Shown: piece after piece, positions 46,095 through 56,359 of the stretch | How the letters are laid out: the number at the start of each line of letters is the position of its first letter | Position numbering within the stretch: position 1 is the first letter of the stretch | Assembly (NCBI GenBank): GCA_035079385.1 | Contig: JAVHKY010000034.1 | Location: 372,001-436,000, forward strand | Direction of reading: 5' to 3' | From: Aspidiotus rigidus | Lineage: Eukaryota > Arthropoda > Insecta > Hemiptera > Diaspididae | DNA: 64,000 bases | Translations under genes and position numbers: made by a program | The notes under the pieces: model-generated | What the model was told of the DNA's origin: nothing | What the model saw: the letters and a program-made list of their open reading frames with translations, nothing else | Database searches by the model: none

Positions 46095-47147
46095 AGAGTA
46101 GCCCTTGGCTACCGCAATCTGCTTCTTCATCTGAATTTTTTTATAGAGGAATCCGCTATCTGTTTTGTTGAGAGCAGGCATCCTCACAAAATGGGTGCGT
46201 ACGCAAATGTGTCCGCGGCCGACTTTTGTGACGTCATCATTTTTGAAGAAATGTCCACGATGATGATGATGATGATGATAGGGAAGGACTTGGAAAAATT
46301 CCGACCTGCAAGCTTTATTAAACTTAACTTAGGGGGTTGAACTCAGACCATTTTAGCCAATTTGGATTTTTTGTTGGACACCATACGACACACGGCAAAT
46401 TTTTCGAAATCCCCACCCCCATAGAATAGGGGTCTTGTTAAAATTTTGACTTCCGAGCTAGGGAGTGTTCTATGACTTCATTGAATCGTGACGTTAGAGG
46501 GACTGATCTGCAACGTCATCACATCGTAACGTCACAGAGACTTCTGTACGACGTCATCAGATTGAAATGTGGAAAATATTAAGGCATTTTTCCGAAATGA
46601 GCGTTAAATTTGACTTTCAAACCAAAATAAATATACGAAAGTTTAAACGATTTTTTTTGAGAATTTTGGCAAAGTTTTTGGCACATTTGGTCCTCTATGT
46701 CGGCTCAGCAAAGTCGTAAAATGTTGGGTAGAGGCGCAAATGAAAATAAAATGGAGATACATATTTCGTAGATTTGAAGTATTCATCTAACGATTCGTGT
46801 TTTTACGCTAGAATAGATTTAGTGCAAACTCTCATTCAACCAGTAACATCGTTTTGGTCCAACCCGATGTATGATGATAGGGAGCTATATCTATCTGATA
46901 GGAGAGGGACTTGAAAAAATTTCAACGGTCAAGCTACAGTAAATGATTAGGGGGAGCCATATATGTGTATGATACGAGAGGGAATTGAAAATTTTCAATT
47001 CCCGATTCGATCGAATGCATCTACTTCGTGGGTTCCCCGCTACCATTGCAGAGTTTCCAATGGCATCTAAATTTCTTCCTCTTCTATTCATTCTTCTTCA
47101 ACAGAAATTGCTCGGTAGCAGTAGTTTTATATCTGCAGTGGTAGTAA
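46095..47147. repeat. Dispersed GACGTCATC/GGACTTGG repeat sequences, no gene
   Basis: 46100-46345 parallels 35910-36110 and includes (GATGAT)n at 46258-46279. 46880-47050 is another copy with 'gagagggacttgaaaaaatttcaacg' and GGGTTCCCCGCTACC. Open frames across these repeats show no protein motif. Confidence 0.5.
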
Positions 47148-47656
47148 GACGTCGTGGGATCGGAAAAAACCTCCTATGTGGCAAAAATAAAATTTTACAG
47201 GAGAAGCAAAAAACTGATTATTTTGTGAAAAGAAGGCCAAACTACTTCGGAAACGTCTCATTAACTGTGGAAAAGCTTCTTTGGTACAGTAGTAACAAAA
47301 AATTTTCAAAATTCTCTAAAATACGGCGGTATTGGGCAATAAATGCACATAGGAGGAATTCCTGGTCCTAAATATTGCACGTCATGAAGAGCTTTGCTCT
47401 GCACACACGAGGAATTCCTGGCCCTAAATATTGCACATAAGAGGTTTGCTTCGCACATAGAAGGTATTCGAGACCACATTTTCTGGATGGTGCACATAGG
47501 AGGTATTCAAAACCGCTCCTACCGGCGTAATTTTGAACTTAGCACATAGGGGATTTTCCCAGTCGATGCGCCTTGAAATTCCGCGTCCAACCATATAAAG
47601 AAGTGCATTAATTTCTCAAAAAATGGCACATAGGAGGTTTTTTCCGATCCAACGAC
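47148..47656. mobile_element. Non-autonomous TIR element with repeated CCTCCTATGTGC motif, copy 1
   Basis: The ends GGATCGGAAAAAACCTCCTATGTG and its reverse complement form TIRs of about 30 bp (CGTCGT(T)GGATCGG...). Inside, CACATAGGAGG-like motifs recur at about 47348, 47455, 47490 and 47545. A second copy lies inverted at 50793-51243. The open frames in it are not genes. Confidence 0.75.
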
Positions 47657-47689
47657 GAAGAGTCATTTGGGATGATGGATTCTGTGTGC

Positions 47690-47893
47690 CTTGGCTTCTT
47701 GTAGATCTTTTATTCTATCCTGTTCATCTCCAATGTGACCGATAGGTTCAAATGGTTAATGGTTTCATAGCCTTTTTCTACCGGGAATTTGAGACCAGTG
47801 TTTGATCGGGTTTCTGAACTTGCTGCCTTTCAGTATCTTGTTTTCCATACCAGTCTTAAATATCTCTGCCAGTATCAGTGATAGCGGTGATCC
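47690..47893 (-). mobile_element. Penelope-like fragment (PLE-1 subfamily) fused to copy G
   Basis: The minus strand continues from GATGGGATCACCGCTATCAC through MENKILKGSKF-like coding and a KGYETINHLNL-like stretch, matching 2980-3240 of PLE-1 with indels. It replaces the 3' half of gene copy G. Confidence 0.8.
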
Positions 47894-48509
47894 CATCGCT
47901 AATCCTTTTTAACACGTCCAGGGAATTAGCGTCCGAAGTCGCAGCATCGCCTATGCAAACTGAATACAAAGTAGTTGGACATTTGCAGAGCGAAACTTTT
48001 TTACCAAACTTAAATTTTGATATTTTTACCGTATACTTCTTCATCGGTTGGACTTCTTTACCTTCCTCGAACCACCTCAAAATATCCCAGCAAGCTGAAC
48101 GTACTTCTGCCTCAATTTCCCAACCACAAAATTCTCCGACTGCATCATCTTTAGTCGGCTAAAGACCTGGAACTGGAAAATGATGCTCTGATAAGTCACT
48201 TTTTCTATTTACTGAAATATCAGATATATAATCGGGTGTACATCAATGCCAGGGCCAGTCTTAAGCATAATTGAGGTAAACAAGTATAATTATACCATCG
48301 AGCCACATCGCTAAGATTTTAACAACAACCTGCCTTCAGTCACCGCCTCACAGAAAAAAAATATATATATTATTTTTTATCATGAAATACCTTCAGAAAT
48401 TTTATAAGCTGGGGACGTATAGAATATTGTCGTATTTCCTTGATTCAGAGTGAACTCCGCTCAGATCGATCATCAATAAAACAAGAAGTGCTATCTGGAA
48501 GTGTACCAT
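47893..48509 (-). pseudogene. Cysteine-rich secreted family, copy G, truncated by a PLE
   Basis: Exon 1 is 48509-48391 (119 bp, one base too long, so its end is out of frame) with MVHFQIALLVLLMIDLSGVH signal. Exon 2 starts at 48172. It has an early stop (PGL then TAA/TAG), EFCGWEIEAEVRSAC, a deletion of the FEVWxFNDIxF strand, PMKKYTVKISKF, LCKCPTT and DANSLDV. It then runs into Penelope sequence at about 47893, losing the DVYV and cysteine-tail regions. Three or more lesions: clearly a pseudogene, nearest to copy H. Confidence 0.88.
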
Positions 48510-48811
48510 TTCCGATACCAAATAATATGAAAAAGTACAAAAATATTCGAACTGAAGAAAGATTACCTGTTATCGATCATAGAATGAGAAAAAATTTAGC
48601 AATTTTGAGGCAACGGCAAATCGAAATTGTATTTTAAAAATACATTCGCTAATTCTAAGGAAAATGAATCGTCCATGGCCGTAATGATGTATTTCACATC
48701 CGAAATGAAATATGTATAAGTTTATCATAAATTATCAGCAAATATACGTAACGGGCAAAGTGTCCATACAGTATTTTATATCCTTTGCCCCGTACAAATT
48801 GAAAGTCCATT

Positions 48812-49615
48812 TCAGATTTTATCGCAGCAAAAGCAGCAATAACAGCAAGTAGAAGGATACACTAAAACACAACACGATGTTGCAATGCGCTCGCAGCAGT
48901 CTTGGTCTTTATAATCTTGAGTTATATCGAATCCACCTCCTCGACTTTTATTTTCCTTCGATAAAATTTTTAACCTCTTTTCCCATGTAATGAAATCGGC
49001 TTTGTCAACGTACACGTCCAAGGAATTAGCTTTCGAAGTCGCAGCATCGCCTATGTAAACTGAGTACGAAGTAGTTGGACATTTGCAGAGCGAAACTTCT
49101 TTACCAAACCAAAATTTTGATATTTTCACCGTATACTTCTTCATCGGTTGGACTTCTTTACCCTCCTCGAACTTAATATCGTTAAATTCCCAAACTTCAA
49201 ATCTCAAAATATCCCGGCAAGCTGAACGTACTTCTGCCTCAGTTTCCCAACCACAAAATTCTTCGACTGCATCATCTTTAGTCGACACAGGACCTGGAAC
49301 TAGAAAATGATGATCTGTTAAGTCACACTTTCTATTGAAGAAGTGTCTAGTACTAGCATCGTAAATACCGTCGGGTGTACATCAATCCCAGCGCCATACC
49401 TTCATGCCTCGATGCTAAGATTTTAACAACTACATACCTTCAGTCACCATCTCCCAGAAAGAAAAAAATAGGTAAATAATTTTTTACCACAAAATACCTT
49501 CGAAAATTTTATAAGCTGCGGTCACGTAGAATACGTTATATTTCCTTGACTCAGAGTGAACTCCATTCAGATCGATCACCAGTAAAACAAGAAATGCTAT
49601 CTCGAAGCTTACCAT
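48812..49615 (-). CDS. Cysteine-rich secreted family, copy H (201 aa, two exons)
   Basis: Exon 1 is 49615-49498 (118 bp): MVSFEIAFLVLLVIDLNGVH signal, SESRKYNVFYVTAAYKIFEG. Exon 2 is 49299-48812 (488 bp); the intron is 198 bp. Blocks: VEEFCGWETEAEVRSAC, FEVWEFNDIKFEEG, QPMKKYTVKISKFWFGKE, LCKCPTT, ANSLDVYVDKADFITWEKRL, RGGGFDITQDY, DCCERIATSCC and tail YPSTCCYCCFCCDKI. The GGG insertion before FD sets the G/H/I subfamily apart. Open throughout. The upstream in-frame ATG at 49708 is ignored because only the 49615 start aligns with the family. Function is unknown. Confidence 0.87.
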
Positions 49616-49771
49616 TTCTGATACCAAATAATATGAAAAGTACAAAAATATTCGAACTGAGGAAGTTGGAAATAATGTGCTGATATGCTCAAAGAGGTCC
49701 GGGTGCAAAAGAGAAAGTAACGTTTCTCAATCTTCAATTTTCACTGAAATGTATTTTTGTTCTACTCCTGT

Positions 49772-49789
49772 GATGATACAAGTGGTGAT
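49772..49789 (-). promoter_or_regulatory. Conserved upstream element of copy H
   Basis: GATGATACAAGTGGTGAT, 157 bp upstream of the start. Confidence 0.5.
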
Positions 49790-50039
49790 AGCGAATTGGC
49801 AGAATGAAACGTTATTTCAACATATTTCTAAAAACAAACTTTATATCGTCTCTTTCTCCGTACATAGTTCCAACGTCGAAAATTTATATTTCAGGTTTTC
49901 ACTGATCTCTCCTCGTCCATTTGTGAGTCTTAACCTTCTTGTATTAATATGTCTTCGCTATTACATCCGATCTCCTATTCCTGGTTATCAACAATGTGAT
50001 TTTCATAGGGCTCTTAGAGGGTGTTCCAACAAACCATAA

Positions 50040-50400
50040 ATCATGTGGGGTACCGGGGGGGCGGTGTCACGAGGTACGGAAACTGTCACCAGCCTCCCCA
50101 TGATATTTTACAACTATCTTCAGAATGAGGGAAGCACAAAACATAAAATTTGCGGCACATTTCAGCACAAATCGAACGCAATTCATTTTCCCACAAAAAA
50201 AAATTTCCAAAAGGCGGGGCTATCGTTTCATGAGCCTCCCTGGAGACCTTTTTGTATATCTTCGGAAGGAGGCAAGCACAAAACATAATTTTCGCAGCAC
50301 AATTCAGCACAAATTGAGCACAATTCCTTGAGGCAAGAGCGAACTCAAGATTCTGAAAAGAAGGGGGGGCGTGAAATGGACCTTGTTTACAGGAGAGTCA
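50040..50400. repeat. Two imperfect direct repeats, about 130 bp apart
   Basis: 'AGCCTCCC...TTTTACAACTATCTTC.GAA.GAGG.AAGCACAAAACATAA' (50090-50150) returns as 'AGCCTCCCTGGAGACC...TATCTTCGGAAGGAGGCAAGCACAAAACATAA' (50232-50290). Both continue with a GCAGCACA-TTCAGCACAAAT-type run. No gene. Confidence 0.6.
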
Positions 50401-50792
50401 TAAATTCCTCAATTGACGTAAGCGGATCCTTGTCTCACTTTCGATTTAGTTTAGTGTTCGTCTGTAGATGACTTGGTCAGTCAAAACTATCAATATTTTA
50501 CAACGTTGTCGTTCGTTAAATTTTTGTATTTTTCGAATTTGTAGGAATTTTACATTTTTTGAAAAGTTATTTAAATACGACCCCATCGTTTCTTCGATTT
50601 TGTATAAATTTTAATCCTGTACGGTAGTAAAAGAGTATTTGATTGACTTTGATGTTTCTCTCTTCATTCGACATGAGCCGTACAGTTGCTGTCTGTATCC
50701 TACAAAAATATTTCCTGTAGGTTAGGATTTTATTCGTGCAGAAAACGATTAATATTCGATAAAAATTGAGGCTCTGCTCAAACAGTAAACAA
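50400..50792. other. Non-coding, nothing recognised
   Basis: No motif or repeat boundary seen. Confidence 0.4.
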
Positions 50793-51243
50793 AACAAAGA
50801 TGAACTTCCTCCTATGTGCCATTTTTTAAGAAATGCACTTTTTTATATGGTTGGACGCGGAATTTCAAGGCGCATCGACTGGAAAAATCCCCTATGTGCT
50901 AAGTTCAAAATTACGCCGGTAGGAGCGGTTTTGAATACCTCCTATGTGCACCATCCAGAAAATGTGGTCTCGAGTACCTCCTATGTGCAGAGCAAACCTC
51001 TTATGATTGTGCAATATTTAGGGCCAGGAATTCCTCCTATGTGCATTTATTGCCCAATACCGCCGTATTTTAGAGAATTTTGAAAATTTTTTGTTACTAC
51101 TGTATCAAAGAAGCTTTTCCACATTTAATGAGACGTTTCCAAAGTATTTTGGCCTTCTTTTCACAAAATAATCAGTTTTTTGCTTCTCCTGTAAAATTTT
51201 ATTTTTGCCACATAGAAGGTTTTTTCCGATCCAACGACGATAA
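50793..51243. mobile_element. CCTCCTATGTGC element, copy 2, inverted and end-truncated
   Basis: Reverse complement of 47148-47656 over nearly its whole length. CCTCCTATGTGC occurs at about 50808, 50938, 50970 and 51033. The left TIR is shortened. Confidence 0.75.
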
Positions 51244-51618
51244 AAGAAAATTACAGGTTTCCTTATACATATATATATGTTACCGTTAATGTCTTAAATC
51301 AGGTATTGTCTACAATAACTAGTAGTTCTTTACATTAACTGAAGTGAGGAGGTAATGTAGACAACTGAAGAGAATAATGTACTTTATCTAGTTATTGTAA
51401 ATGGTAACTGGCGGCAAACCGTTAATGTAGAAACTTCACAAAATTCACAGTTGTACGTTATGGAGATAGAGAAAACTCTCATCAGGTTCCAGCATGAAAC
51501 TTCCTCATGATAACGACTTGATTTCTTTCACGGCGGTTTCAACAGTATTCTGTAATATCTTATCTGTTGATGTTCTTCTTGTTGGTGTTCTTCATCTGAA
51601 ACGGAGAAAAAAAGTGAA

Positions 51619-54010
51619 ATGAAATTGAAATTTGACGAGGCTGTGAAAAGCCTAATTAAGAATCATAATTGTGCGTTATTAACAGCAGAGAAATATGCTG
51701 AGTACGTTCGGAAAGTTAAAATTTTGAAAGTGGTGCTAAGAAAAGAGCAAATGACTATCATATGCTTCAACACTACGATGTAATCGAAGTCGACGGAGTT
51801 GACAAATTAACCTTTCCACTTACGGTAGGTAGTTCACTCAAGTACAGTAAAACCTCTAATTAGCGGACACTCGCGGTCGCCTGAAATTTGTCCGTTATTT
51901 AGAGGTGTCCGGTATTCACAGGATGGGGGGGGGGGGAAGTACTGTTACAGGAAGTCATAGCAAACACGATGCGAAAGATAAAATACGTCTACAGTTCAAA
52001 TTCAGAGGAAAAGAATTTTATCGGTGAACCCCCGAACACAACTCGTTGGAAAGGAAGAATGATTGAACACCTGAACACTGTTTGAAGATCAGTGGCGTAT
52101 TACCCTAGACGCGTGCTTCCAGCGGCAAATTTTTGGGGGCGGCAAATCGAATGAAAAATAAAAAATACGATGAATTATGCGTGTGAAGAATAAAAAAATT
52201 GAAAAATTCACTTTACGGAGCGGCACATTGGAAAGTGCTTCGAAGCGGCAGAAGGCTTAATCCGGCACTGTTGAAGATAAGCTAGCAGGACCTCGCAAAA
52301 TCGTGCAAAAAATTGCACGATTATCATTGTCAGAAGCATCTTTCTTCTGCTAACATAGCCTAATGTTATACACAGAGACTAAGAAATCATTGTAGGTACA
52401 AAAAAAGATGCATGTAAGGTAGAAAATTGAATAATAAAATGGAAAAAGTTCAAAAAAAGTGTCCGGTATTTAGAGTGTCCGGTATTTAGAGGATTCTCTA
52501 TAGAAAACAAGGTGAAATGTTCCCGTTCCCGAAAAAGTGTCCGTTATTTAGAGGTGTCCGCTATTTAGAGGTGTCCACTAAGGGAGGTTTTACTGTATTA
52601 TGTGACTACGGATGAATTGTTCGCTGTCCTACACAGCACGCATATCGCCCTTGGTCATGGTGGAAGAGACCGTATGTGTCACGAACTTAATCAGCGGTAC
52701 AAAAATATAGGTAACTCAGGCCCACGTGAAAACTTTCTTGCAGCTTTGTGAAGCTTGCGAACAAAAGAAAATCGGTTGCAAGAAAGGGGTTGTAATGAAA
52801 CCCATGGTGTTCAATGATTTTAACAGCCAAGGCCAACTCGATTTAATCGACTTACAGACGCAGCCTGATGGACCGCACAAATTTATTATGGTGTACCAAG
52901 ATCACTTAACGAAGTTTGTGACACTACGCCCCCTGCAGTCAAAGAGAGCGGAGGAAGTAGCACACGCACTTTTAGATGTCTTCCTCACTTTCTCAGCGCC
53001 CTGTGTCCTGCAATCGGATAATGGGCGGGAATTTGTCAATAAAGTCACTGGCAGCTTGGTGGAGATGTGGCCTACTCTACGCATAGTGCATGGAAAGCCA
53101 CGCCATAGTCAGTCTCAAGGGAGCGTAGAACGGGCAAACCAAGATATTGAGAACATGCTCTTTACGTGGATGAGCGATCATAATTCGACCAAGTGGAGTG
53201 AGGGGCTTCGCTTCGTACAGTTTATGAAAAATAGGAGTTATCATAGCGGAATAAAGAGGCGTCCGTACGAGGCCTTATTCGGACACCATCCAAAAGTTGG
53301 TTTAGAAGCCACTTCTCTGCCGGATGCAATTTTAGTTACTATAAATACTGAAGAGGAGTTAGAAGAAGTGCTTGCAAACGCGGCCTCAAACGAATCAGCC
53401 TCCCCTTCTTCTGATTTGTGTACACAGGATACCGTCGTACCTTACTCCGCTGAAAACACCGAGCAGCATAGATCCTCTGCAGCGCCCCCTTCTTCTGACT
53501 CATGTACTCAGGATACCGTCGTACCTTACTCCGCTGGAAACACCGAGCAGCATACAAGCTCTTCCAAAAAGTCTGAATGCTCTTTGTGCGGCTGTGACAT
53601 TCAATCCCATCTGTCTGTGTGTGCTTTATGTGAACGCAAATCGTCTATCTGCGCAAAAAGAAAAGCATCAAAAGACTGTCTTACCGTTCAGGCTAAGCGT
53701 ATGAAAATGCAATCCGATCGGAACTTTAATCCTGAAGTTGGTGATACCGTACGCGTGGCAATTCCGCAGGTCGATCGTGGCAAGACAGAGGCTAAAAATG
53801 TGCTTGCTTGTGTTCTCGAGGTGACAGAAGATAACTTTTTCAAGTTGGGTACTAGACACGGCGTACTGAAGCAGTTATATACTAGAGGTCAATTTCAGTT
53901 GTGCCATGAACGTTTTCTCACCGTTGATGACGTCCCTACTCATGCTCCCGAAACTTCCGTTCGTTCAGTAGCCTCAGCTCAGGCCGTTGGCAACGGTCAG
54001 GGATTTGTGC
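51619..54010 (+). pseudogene. Retroviral-type integrase gene (KRBA2/Ginger-like transposon ORF), disrupted
   Basis: Start ATG at 51619 (KLKFDEAVKSLIKN). A frameshift at about 51724 precedes the NDYHMLQHYDVIEVDG segment. A 751 bp MITE then splits the frame. Coding resumes at 52598 (TTDELFAVLHSTHIALGHGG, the His pair of an HHCC zinc finger). An extra base at about 52708 precedes TQAHVKTFLQLCEAC (the Cys pair). The integrase core follows from 52726 with LDLIDLQ (Asp), LQSDNGREF (Asp98 of the open frame) and QGSVERANQDIE (Glu135), so the DDE triad is intact. A 27-aa tandem repeat (53401-53560) and a C-terminal CHCTTKCNTKRYLC remnant follow. The tail is cut off by the LINE at about 54040. No gag or RT neighbours, so this is not a retrovirus. 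Confidence 0.85.
51845..52595. mobile_element. pogo/Tigger-like MITE, 751 bp, TA target-site duplication
   Basis: Begins CAGTAAAACCTCTAATTAGC and ends in the matching inverted GGAGGTTTTACTG, bordered by TA at 51843-51844 and 52596-52597. Internal GTGTCCG(G/C)TATTTAGAGG motifs repeat at both ends. Removing one TA plus the element restores continuity of the integrase protein, so it inserted into coding sequence. Confidence 0.88.
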
Positions 54011-54818
54011 GATGTCACTGCACAACGAAGTGCAATACAAAAAGATACCTGTGCGTGAAACGTCGAAGATCCTTCATCCACGAATTCTGTCGTCGGCCTA
54101 TCGATCTTTTTCCTTCAATTTTACCTTCCATAACTATCCGCAGGATCTCGTATTTTTCTCCTCTTATAACATGGCCAAGGCATCTCGGCTTTCTCTCTTT
54201 GACCGCGTTCAGCAGCTCCGGGGATTTCTTTACTCTATCGAGAACTTCCTTGTTCGTTACTTTCTTAACCCATGATATTCTGAGCATCCTTCGGTACAGA
54301 TAAAGTTCAAAGCTCTCGATTCGTTTACCCAGGGCCGGATCCATTGTCCAGGACTCGCATCCGTATAACAAGACGGAGTAGACATAGCACTTTAGGAGTC
54401 TAAGTCGTATTCCCAAATTTAGTTCTCTTCTGGTAAATAAGTTTGTCATCTTTATAAAAGCTGCTCTCGCCTGTTCGATACGCGATCTTATTTCTTTCTT
54501 CGAAGTGCAACTTTCATCAAGAATTGTACCAAGATATTTGATCGATGTTACTTGCTCTATCTCTTCTCCCTCGATTTTTATGGCACAGATGGCTTCTTTC
54601 TTCGTGAATGCTACAACTTTTGTTTTAGAGCTGTTAATTGTGAGTCCCAGTTCTTCGCTACAATTGACGATATTGTCCATCATTCTCTGCAGCTCAGCTT
54701 GACTATTTGCCAAAATCAGGCTGTCGTCCGCGTAACGGATGTTATTAATGGTAGTACCGTTTATCTGAATTTTTCCGTCCCTTTCCTCCAAGGCTTTGTT
54801 GAATATTTCCTCTGCGTA

Positions 54819-56359
54819 AGGTTTAAATTATCCGCTAAGGTACGAATCATATCTGAAGGTGAGAAATAAAAGTGCAGAAACGCAAAAAGAAAAAATTTCT
54901 AATTAATTTTTAAAAATTAATACACGAATTACATTGCGACCGGTTTCGGAATAGCAAGTATACCATCAACGGGCAGAATACAACAGAACAATGACAAAGA
55001 CAATAGATATTTTGAAAAACAGTTACTCATCATTGAAAAACAGTTACTCATTCATTGAACATGTATGAAATAAACGGATTAGAAAGGACATTAGATAAGT
55101 CGTTTAGTAGTTTCTCTGGTGAGTTGTGAAGCGCTTTCGTGCATTCAATATCTTCGAGACTGTTAAGGAGTCTACCTTTCGTAGCAGGATGCAGTATCGA
55201 TATAGCTGTAGAATTTATGTCGTGACCAGAGTTGATGCAATGAGAAGCTAAGGCAGAATTTGAGCCATCATCCCTTTTGTGCTCTTTGTAACGATCAGAA
55301 AACGATCTCCCTGTTTGACCAATGTAGAACGAATCACAAGAACAAGTTATTTTATAAACGCCACATCTTTCCATGAGCGGGACAGGATCTTTCAAGTTAG
55401 TCAAGTGAGAGAGAGTGCAAATAGGATAAAAGCCGACTTGAAACCCATGCTTCTTGAGGGTCTGGGCAATCCTGTAAGATACATGACCGATGAAAGGAAG
55501 CCTAGCCCATTTCTTACGACGAAGAGAGGAATTCGCCTGAACAGGAGAACTATGAACCTGAGCACACTCTAAAAGCTTTTTGTTAATTTTCTTTGAGATA
55601 ATTTTATCAATATCCAATCTGAGCCCGTTGAAGAAGGATAGGAATTTTATAGCGTCAAGTTCAGAGTTGAACGCACTACTAGATAGAGGGATAGAAATTA
55701 AACGATGTATTAGCGCCATAATACCTGCACGTTGGTGAGTGTGAGGATGCAGGGAGCCGCCATCTATCAGCACGCCTGTGAAGGTAGGCTTCCGAAAAAT
55801 AGAAAAAGAGATGGAGAGAGATTTGCTATCGTGGGCCAATGACACATTAGGAGTTAGGGAGAGCTGTAGGTCGAGGAAAGATAGGGTCAAGGGGCCCACC
55901 TCGAGAGTGAATTTTATAGATAGGAATCCGGTGTTTAAGTAAGAGAAAAATTCTTGAAGAGCTGTTGAAGAACCAGACCAGACACAAAAAATATCGTCCA
56001 CATAACGCTTCCACTCCAGGATGTTGGAATGGAAAGGATTCGCGGGAGACATGATCTTACTTTCGAAATGATCCATAAAGACGTTCGCAACAAGGGCTGA
56101 CAGAGGACCTCCCATAGGGAGACCATCCTTAAATAAATAAATCGAACCTCGAAAAGCGCAGAAGTTCTTTTTTACAGCGAGCGTGATTAGCTTTTTGAAT
56201 TCACAAACAACCCTGTAATCAACTCCTTTCTTAGACAAAATGTCACACATTATATTGACAGCGCACATGACAGGAATATTAGAATACATGCTAATCATAT
56301 CAAATGAAGCCAGAGCGGCAGAGTCTTTTTACGTGTCTGCACTTTTATTTCTCACCTTC
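54819..56359 (-). mobile_element. Penelope-like element PLE-7, nested in the LINE, 14 bp target-site duplication
   Basis: It is flanked by ATTTCCTCTGCGTA (54805-54818 and 56360-56373), with inverted ends sharing GAAGGTGAGAAATAAAAGTGC. One frame, 56298-55048 (416 codons), has no stop: SFDMISMYSNIPV (motif A), GLPMGGPLSALVANVFMDHF, KRYVDDIFCVWSG, LSFLDLQL, FRKPTFTG, KWARLPFIGHVSYR, then GIY-YIG (GVYKITCSCDSFYIGQTGRSF). It is truncated on the 5' side just before motif A. Its degenerate hammerhead (54937-54978) supports membership of the ribozyme-bearing PLE group. Confidence 0.93.
54937..54978 (-). ncRNA. Degenerate hammerhead-like motif in PLE-7
   Basis: The minus strand reads GTTGATGG, a 6-bp stem II with one mismatch (GGTATA/TATTCC) and loop CTTGC, then GAAA and self-complementary ACCGGT plus C. 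One core change (CTGATGA to GTTGATG) probably weakens cleavage. Confidence 0.5.

Noticed and set aside
46985..47371. Open frame of 128 codons as a gene
   Set aside because: It runs across a dispersed repeat and into the CCTCCTATGTGC element; the antisense frame is open as well. No motif.
53372..53704. Alternative-frame ORF of 110 codons
   Set aside because: It is a shadow of the tandem 27-aa repeat in the integrase ORF.
52726..54303. Retroviral or endogenous viral pol fragment
   Set aside because: The integrase core is present, but there is no RT, protease or gag nearby. The N-terminal segment and CXC-like end match KRBA2/Ginger-type transposon ORFs.
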